DNA from: Sipunculus nudus
Taxonomy: Eukaryota; Annelida; Sipuncula; Golfingiida; Sipunculidae
Length of the DNA: 64,000 nt
Direction: 5' to 3'
Assembly (NCBI GenBank): GCA_026874595.1
Contig: CM049309.1
Location: 74,136,426 to 74,200,425 of the forward strand
Part shown: positions 57,455 through 64,000 of the stretch, in pieces
Numbering within the stretch: the stretch's first letter is position 1
How the letters are laid out: each line of letters begins with the position of its first letter
Position numbers and translations under genes: made by a program
The notes under the pieces: model-generated
Told to the model about the DNA's origin: nothing
Databases searched by the model: none
Seen by the model: only the letters and a program-made list of their open reading frames with translations

Positions 57455-58899
57455 AACGTCTTCTTTTACCTGTGAGGATACGTGTCTGAACCTTTGTGTT
57501 AGGCCTTCTGTCCGTCAAGTCAGATTTGCGGCGTGAATGAGGACCGTAACAAAATATATATATTTATTGGAACGGATTTAGAGGGGCGCATAGTAAACGT
57601 TATACCTTACTCTCGCATACTCAAGTATATAGGGTAGAAAACAGTGCGAGACGAAGATTATGATGCTGTTATTGATATCAAGCGATTATTATTACCGCGG
57701 GTATCATTCCTATTTCCCCCATGTCCTTTAGGTCGTAGAGGGCCCAGTTGGCATGCGTCCCCCTAAATCCGCTCCTTGTAATAGGTTGATCAGCTTAGCT
57801 CTGTTTAAATCCAATATATACTGGTTCTAGTCTTTGGTTGATATTAAGCTTGTGGCCAACTGGAACCGGTCCAGTTTTGGCGCAACAGTACTGATACAAT
57901 TTTCGACATGTCTTGACCTTATGGTGGTACGTATACGTTACTGATATACTCGACATATTATTTCGATGATATATTAGATGTGGCTCGTAAAAATCCTCCC
58001 CATATCAAATATACTCACAGAGTCTATGCAGTGGGTGTATAAATCATTATGAAATGGATATATATATATAGGCTATATATATAGACCTACGCGAGCGCTC
58101 CGCGGGCGTGTTTTTGTTGGAGCGGTGGGGGGGGGGGGGGGGGTGGAGTGCTTGCGTGTAGGCTTAACATTTCAGTTTATATGCGTTGGTAACCAACCAG
58201 ATCTGATTTAAGAGTAGGCTACTTAACGTATAAATACCACGAGCTAATGACGTATGTGACTGGGATGTTAAAGGTACTACATATGACTGACATAAATATT
58301 AGGACCGATTAAATTTCCAGTAACCCCCCCCCCCCCCCCCCCCCCCATGCCGTTTTTGTCGAGAACGTTGTGCAGCTTCCCGCATCTGCCTTCTTCTAAG
58401 ATATAAAAACTGAGTTATCTAGGTAACAGTACAGGCGTAAGTTCAACTGGGGCCTCAGCATGCTTTATTTTATAACGGTACACTGCTAATGGTGCACGCC
58501 AACTTTGAATGTGGAGCCTGGCTTTATTCAAGCTGGGTCTACATGGCCCAAGTCTACTTGGATAACTGACCTATGCGACAAATGAAAATACGCATAATTT
58601 TTCCCTTTTTTACTTTGCAATACGTATGCACCTGTCCGTCTTCAAAAAGCATTTAAACATGTAAGTATTTTATCAATACACCTAGATTTTGTATCACCAT
58701 AATGTCACCGACTAGGATATATTATTTAATTCTTCAAATCAGTAACTTTCATACCACAAACTGTCTACATTAGGTACAAATAAATAACTCTTGTTTTAAA
58801 ATAGCCTGGTTATTATAATTATTATTTTCGTATATTATACACAGGAGAGCAGACACTGCACAGACAGTGCAACACATTCCCTGGAGTGATGGATGGTGG
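57455..58899. other. No gene seen; homopolymer runs
   Basis: No coding similarity. Poly-G at 58127-58142 and poly-C at 58325-58346 stand out. Confidence 0.5.
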
Positions 58900-59067
58900 G
58901 ATTTTTCCAGGGGTACCAAACGGGAGAGAGACTAATTTTTACGACGCACTGTTTTACTTCCAGTTCCGGTCATCGTGCCAATATTTGCCGTCTAATGCTT
59001 GTTGATCCTAACGCAAGAAAGCTGCGAGTGAATAGCAAATAACCGATCAAGATGCCCGTGTACAAAG
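58900..59067 (+). promoter_or_regulatory. Candidate promoter and first exon (MPVYK start)
   Basis: ATG CCC GTG TAC AAA G (59052-59067) is followed at once by GTACGT, a strong splice donor, so it could be a first coding exon ending in phase 1. Upstream, ACTTCCAGTTCCGG (58958-58971) resembles ETS-type sites of TATA-less housekeeping promoters. A five-codon start MPxY plus a phase-1 donor would suit a USP14-like ubiquitin hydrolase, whose animal members start MPLY or similar. No second exon with the expected KWGKE block was found in the window, so the identity is only a suggestion. Confidence 0.25.
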
Positions 59068-60747
59068 GTACGTACAACATCTGATTAAGGAAACATTGTT
59101 AAACATATGTTCATTATAGTCGTAGACAGATGGTGTGCCAATCTCAAGCCGTTCTCAAGATTACCTTTCTGAAGTGTTGCCGGTTGGTGACATAATTAAC
59201 ACTGACATAAGACATAACGTATACTGTCAAACAGAAAGAGTTTGCAGGTGTAACCCTCCCGTGTGTACAAGGGCCAACAAAATAGTGAGGTTACTAATTT
59301 CGCCAGTATTTATATCACCTAGTCTGCCAGGAACCACTTGTTCTAAATAAAACCAAGAAGTGAACAGGTGAACTGGTGAATGCAAGACTAGGCGGCGTCA
59401 GCCGGCAGCGTTCAATAGGCGACACAATGGTTAAGCAAGCTGAAAACTATTATGATTTCTACCTGCGGGTATTTTATAATGGCTCAATATTTGCTCATGG
59501 AACTTTATAACTGTAAAATTGAAATGTTTCTTTTACCTACTGTGTCATTTTTTCTGCAGTACATGCGATGAAAATTACTTATCCATGGATGTAAACATGG
59601 CCTCATTTGACCCCTGTGATTGCACGCGGTGATCCCGTGGTCAGGAATTTCCAAAAAACGTGCATACATTAATCTCGTTTGAGGCATGGTTAATTCACTT
59701 GTAATCGGGTTAAAAATGGTACCATAAGAATCCTTATATCGTAGGCATGACGGCGTTGCTTGACGATTTTTTCTACGCCAATTTTTAAGTATTTTTGATA
59801 AATTTACAAGTTTTTGGAGATATTTTTTGTTATGGATGATTTTTTTTTCAAAAAATCGTCAAGTACATTCTGGTAGAATGGAAAATGCTCTATTTGATGC
59901 TATATTTTAATTTTTAAAACACGCGGCCATTTTTTGTCTCAACGGGCATTTCCAAGTGATGTTTTGGCGCCACGGAGACGAGAAAACCGCTGCTGTCACT
60001 GTGACATTGAGGTAAGACGCATCCCCTTGCAGACACCGTGTTTTATTCAATATACAATGAAAATATACTTAGATATCTTAAAAATGTTTTTGATATTAAA
60101 AGATAAGTATATTATCTTCACATACAATCCCTTTTTAAAACAGAAATCATAAAATTTAATGGGTAAATTAAGAGAAAGAAAATATAAAATCGTCCGACAT
60201 AGATGGCGCTGACAGTTTGTGGTTCATAAAATGTAGAAATTACTTGTGTGAATTGTAATTTCTGTTTGAAACATGTTGCAAATCTAATAAAAAAATTTTA
60301 TGTATGGCCCAAATGAGGCAAATTAATATATAACGAGAATAAAAATTATATATATTTAGCCTTGGGGAGGGGGTTTGACATCGTCAGGTGAGCGATAATA
60401 GGAGATTTTATGGGTCAACACTAGATCTACTGTGACCAAGTTTGATTTTCACATCATGTCATAAATAAAGCATGGTAAAAGGTTAAGTTTTGGTTATAAT
60501 ATTAAAGAAATAGATTTATATTCGCTGTGTCAGGGTTATGTATATTTTGATTGAAAAGTTTTTATATATATTTCATTTGAATTATATGTATATACTAAAT
60601 AGGAATATCAGTGAAATTTTCAAATTGTAATTTTTAATTAACAGAAATATCAACGGATAGCTTTTTATTTCAGGATCATAACTTGTGTTTACATAATTTT
60701 TTTTTATGCATATAATTATAAATTGTAAATATTGTAAAAATTATGAA

Positions 60748-60785
<38 letters not shown>

Positions 60786-60920
60786 TCAAATGATATATCA
60801 TTTGCTTTTTGTACTTTTAAAATAATATCATATAAATATGCAGCAGCTTACATATCTAACCACCCCCCACTCCCCCCCCCCCCCTTATTTAACATGTTGG
60901 CAAAATTGAAGGTGCCCTAT

Positions 60921-61016
<96 letters not shown>

Positions 61017-61753
61017 GGGTAATAGTAGTGTGTAATAGTGATATGATAGGACATGACAGGTTTTTAACATAATAGGAAGAGATAAGAAATTGTAACCTGT
61101 AATTTTAAAAGTAAAATGAACCGATTAATAAATATTACTTATCTATTACAACCTTTGACAATTTTTGGATGTGTTGTATTGAAAAGGATCCAAATGTATT
61201 TAATTATACTAAACTGTAACAATCATCAATTTCATTTTTTTTGTGTTATGGGATCACTCAATCCTTACTCTTTTTCTTTTTTTTTTATTTAAACTTTTTC
61301 TTTAAGTTATATGCATGTACTAATAATGATAGCAAATATCAATATTCACATTCCTGAATAAAATTAACTTAGATAAAGAAACAGTATATTTTATGTTCAG
61401 TATTTGTGTGAATAATAGTTATTTATGACCCCCGACCTTTCATACAATTACGTTGCATAATCCCACAAGTTTCAAGAAAGTGATATATACACTCCTTTCT
61501 ATTTTTTCTTTTATTACAAAAACAAATGCACAGACAAATTGACCACATAGTATGCAATAATACACATACACAACATATAAACGCCTACATTATTCTCTTA
61601 AACCTTTTCACAGTTGTCTATCTGTGTAATGACATCAATGTTTCTCCTTTCTTCTGACTTTTCAGAGCTTTCTTATTTCATGTGTGAAATTTAAATTTTT
61701 AATTTGTAACATAATTTAAAACAAATGTTTTTAAGTTCACATGAAGTCGCACC
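59068..61753. other. AT-rich DNA, TA arrays, one exon-like segment
   Basis: TA arrays lie at 60751-60782 and 60923-61014 and a poly-C run at 60874-60885. At about 59934-60011 an open segment (SQRAFPSDVLAPRRRENRCC) ends at a donor-like GAG|GTAAGA; it might be an upstream exon, but no acceptor or partner was identified. Confidence 0.4.
60923..61014. repeat. (TA)n microsatellite
   Basis: About 46 uninterrupted TA units, the longest array in the window. Confidence 0.97.
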
Positions 61754-64000
61754 ATGGCACCAGGGACACACTGTGAAGAGGCCGGAGTTTCCGAGAAGAC
61801 CTGGGAGGAATGTCAAGCCGGAACATCAGGTGGTATTATTCCTTTATCTAGGTTAACTAATGGCATAGTTTTAGAATTGTATGTATTAAGGGAGGAGAAG
61901 TCTTTGTTGAAGGGGCTAGGTTGTCTGTGCAGTTATGACACCAGGAGTGTAGATCTTAGTAACTTCTGCAGAAAGGTCAGGAAACTTTGTGAGCAAAGGA
62001 GAACAATGCTCAAGAATAGAAAGAGGGATGCGGGCAAACAGTTGATGGCATTTGAAACTGCTTTGTTCAGTTTCACAGGTGAGACAACAGTTGACACTGG
62101 CAGTGATGACTTTGTGAGAGAGCTGCAGTCTACCATCAGGCAGCAGAGGATAGAGATCGGCAGACTGAACGATGCACTGCATAAGGTTGAAGCTGAGCGG
62201 GATACGTACTTGGCTGGTTTCAAGGAGGTTTCCTCCAAGAACCATGCACTGGAGATTGAAATTGCTCGATTGAATGAGCGCTACAGTGCATCAGAGTCAG
62301 AGATGCAAAGACTTCAGGAGAGGTTTGCCCAGTGGAAGCCTCACAATGCAATTAGGAGAGAGAAGCGTCATGTGCTGAAGACAAGTCAGCTACAGGAGCA
62401 GGTCACCACCTTGACAGGACAGTGCCAGGAACAGGCCAAGTTGGTTAACACTCTGAGTGAACGAAAGAGGTGTCTTGAAGACCAGGTTGAAGAGGAAAGA
62501 AGGAAGAAGCGGAATTTACAGAAGCGGATTTGTAAGATATCAAGCAAGTCTAGCGGAGACAGCAGCCACCTACAGCATCGAGTGACTGAGCTGAAGAAGG
62601 AGATACAGTTCCTGGAGAATTCTCAGTGTGAGGCAGAAGACAAGTTGGCAGAACTGTTGGATGATACCAGGCATGTGTTTAAGCATAACAGGTATGAAGA
62701 TAACGTCCGGTCCTGTTACATGGAGCTTAGAGCCATGGGTGTGTCTGCGCGTAACTGTCAGGGTATTGTGCAGTGTGTACTGAACACGTTCACCGATGTT
62801 CAGGTAGACAGACTTCCAGGTGAGGCGTTTGCCCGTCGCATGAGTTTGGAATGTCGGGGTCTTGCCTTGATGCATTTACGTGAAGTGATGGAGCAGACAG
62901 ACAACCTTACTCTGCATTGTGATGGTACCACCAAATATTTTCATCATTATGGTGTGTATAATATTTCACTTCCAGATGGCAGGACTCTGACGATGGGCAT
63001 GCGAGATATGTGTGGTGGAGACAGTGAGGCGTATCTGCAGACCTTGAAGACCATTGTGCATGAGGTGGCAACCATCGGAGATTCTTCAGCGGAGGACAGA
63101 CCGGATGTTCACAAGATAGTTATGCATGTGAAGAACACAATGAGTGATCGGCATATTGTCAACAAGAAGTTTAATAGTCTTCTGAAGGAGTACAGGGAGG
63201 AGATATTCCAGGAGCTGGCAAGTGTATATTCAGATCTCACTACTCAAGAGAAGAAGGCAGTCCTGAACATGAACAACTTTTTCTGTGGACTTCATTTTTT
63301 GGTAGGTCTAGCTACGGCAGCAGAATCAGCTCTGAAGGTATGGGATAGTTTGGTTTTTGGTGGACAAAAGGTAGGAGCTGCAGCCCTCCCTGGGAGCTAC
63401 ACCAAGGCTGAGTCAGGGACTACACGACTGATCAGGACCGTCTGTAAAGCTGTACACGAGCGAGGATGTCAGAAGTCGGGGATTGCTGGACAGTTCAAGT
63501 GTTTTATGGAGACAGAGCTGGGACTTCACCGGCTGCCTCTTGAGCAGTTCATCGGGAATAGATTTAACATCATATTCCGAAATGGCGCAGGTGTCTATTT
63601 TCTGTGTGATACCCTGCGAGCTTTCTTTGATGAGCACAAGCATGACAACAAGCTGTTGAGAGCTGTTCATTCTGATTTGCAGGTTGAGCAGTTCATTGCT
63701 GGAGCCAGAGCCCTTGGAGTTGTCAGCAAAGTGATTACAGAGCCATTATGGAAGGCCATTGAGGAACCAGGTCACATCAGTGGAATGAATGCAAGGTACC
63801 AGCGCTTGGTTTCGTGCTTAGAGAAGTGGATGGACGACCCATCTCCCCTGCTTACCATGTCAGATCTTCTGTTTGAAGACATCGAAGTCAAGAAGGACCA
63901 GGTGGCAGATTCACTGAAGAGGGACCATCCACGAACTGATGTCATGACCAGGCAGATACTTGAGCTTATGCTGTCAAGTTTTTTGGCTGTTTGTAAGAAC
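61754..64000 (+). CDS. Large coiled-coil protein, transposase-like C-terminal half (partial)
   Basis: An intronless frame of 749 codons that runs off the window. The ATG at 61754 sits in ACCATGG, with an in-frame TGA four codons upstream, so it is a credible start. Residues 1-110 are a Cys-containing N-terminal part. About 118-305 are heptad-rich coiled coil (ELQSTIRQQRIEIGRLNDAL, then LEDQVEEERRKKRNLQKRI). From 310 on it is globular: LHCDGTTKYFHHYG with D390, VKNTMSDRHIVNKKF with D465, and NNFFCGLHFLVGLA with C511-x2-H514. D...D...CxxH is the order in RNase H-fold transposases of hAT, P and similar superfamilies; a final acidic residue would lie further on and cannot be assigned. I believe similar uncharacterised proteins are multicopy in bivalves and other invertebrates, from memory only. 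No terminal repeats were identified. It may be a transposon gene or a domesticated one. Confidence 0.8.
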   Translation, partial: MAPGTHCEEAGVSEKTWEECQAGTSGGIIPLSRLTNGIVLELYVLREEKSLLKGLGCLCSYDTRSVDLSNFCRKVRKLCEQRRTMLKNRKRDAGKQLMAFETALFSFTGETTVDTGSDDFVRELQSTIRQQRIEIGRLNDALHKVEAERDTYLAGFKEVSSKNHALEIEIARLNERYSASESEMQRLQERFAQWKPHNAIRREKRHVLKTSQLQEQVTTLTGQCQEQAKLVNTLSERKRCLEDQVEEERRKKRNLQKRICKISSKSSGDSSHLQHRVTELKKEIQFLENSQCEAEDKLAELLDDTRHVFKHNRYEDNVRSCYMELRAMGVSARNCQGIVQCVLNTFTDVQVDRLPGEAFARRMSLECRGLALMHLREVMEQTDNLTLHCDGTTKYFHHYGVYNISLPDGRTLTMGMRDMCGGDSEAYLQTLKTIVHEVATIGDSSAEDRPDVHKIVMHVKNTMSDRHIVNKKFNSLLKEYREEIFQELASVYSDLTTQEKKAVLNMNNFFCGLHFLVGLATAAESALKVWDSLVFGGQKVGAAALPGSYTKAESGTTRLIRTVCKAVHERGCQKSGIAGQFKCFMETELGLHRLPLEQFIGNRFNIIFRNGAGVYFLCDTLRAFFDEHKHDNKLLRAVHSDLQVEQFIAGARALGVVSKVITEPLWKAIEEPGHISGMNARYQRLVSCLEKWMDDPSPLLTMSDLLFEDIEVKKDQVADSLKRDHPRTDVMTRQILELMLSSFLAVCKN

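Noticed and set aside
61916-62875. Minus-strand open frames of about 100 codons
   Set aside because: Shadows of the long plus-strand coding frame at 61754-64000.

Overview
The window looks like AT-rich nuclear DNA from an invertebrate animal, probably a mollusc (bivalve-like); the phylum is inference. The reasons are long gene-poor stretches, about twenty (TA)n arrays, splice-like sites, and the mix of transposable elements: Gmr1-type LTR elements with SCAN-like Gag, three kinds of non-LTR retrotransposon, a tRNA-derived SINE, pogo/Tigger, Harbinger-like and hAT-like DNA elements, and a Penelope-like fragment. Nothing suggests bacterial, phage or plasmid DNA, and there is no CRISPR array or operon.

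Layout. 1-7 kb: no gene, two minisatellites, a possible old solo LTR and a GT array. 7.3-9.8 kb: a SINE, a copy of dispersed family R1, a 71-nt hairpin between TA arrays, and an internally deleted Tigger/pogo element that still encodes a short helix-turn-helix protein. 9.86-12.97 kb: a decayed LTR element with a tRNA-Pro-type primer site. 13-19 kb: dispersed repeats (R3, R4, R5) and TA arrays. 19.3-22.2 kb: two decayed LINEs in a row. 23.1-26.1 kb: matching inverted ends flanked by TA. 26.28-26.92 kb: a 649-bp Harbinger-like MITE. 30.4-34.1 kb: a minus-strand L1/Tx1-like LINE split by a 158-bp Penelope-like fragment. 34.5-35.3 kb: a solo LTR of the same family as the 10-kb element. 35.8-36.6 kb: a tandem array carrying a GGTGGCGCCACC palindrome. 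37.54-45.23 kb: an almost intact, young Gmr1-like LTR retrotransposon. 45-55 kb: gene-poor, with a Z-DNA-prone tract. 55.3-57.5 kb: an octamer-rich hAT-like element, a hammerhead-like motif and a LINE 3' end. 58.9-59.07 kb: a possible promoter and first exon. 61.75 kb to the window edge: an uninterrupted 749-codon frame.

How it fits together. Only two long coding regions look real: the Gag-Pol polyprotein of the 37.5-45.2 kb element and the open frame at the right edge. The Gag-Pol frame has integrase before reverse transcriptase, the reverse of ordinary Ty3/gypsy order; its LTRs differ at only two of 1145 positions by eye, and it has one in-frame stop near the Gag start. The edge frame encodes a coiled-coil protein whose C-terminal half has the D...D...CxxH spacing of RNase H-fold transposases. 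It is the best candidate here for a poorly described gene family. Most of the rest is transposon debris, and by-eye boundaries of old repeats are approximate.
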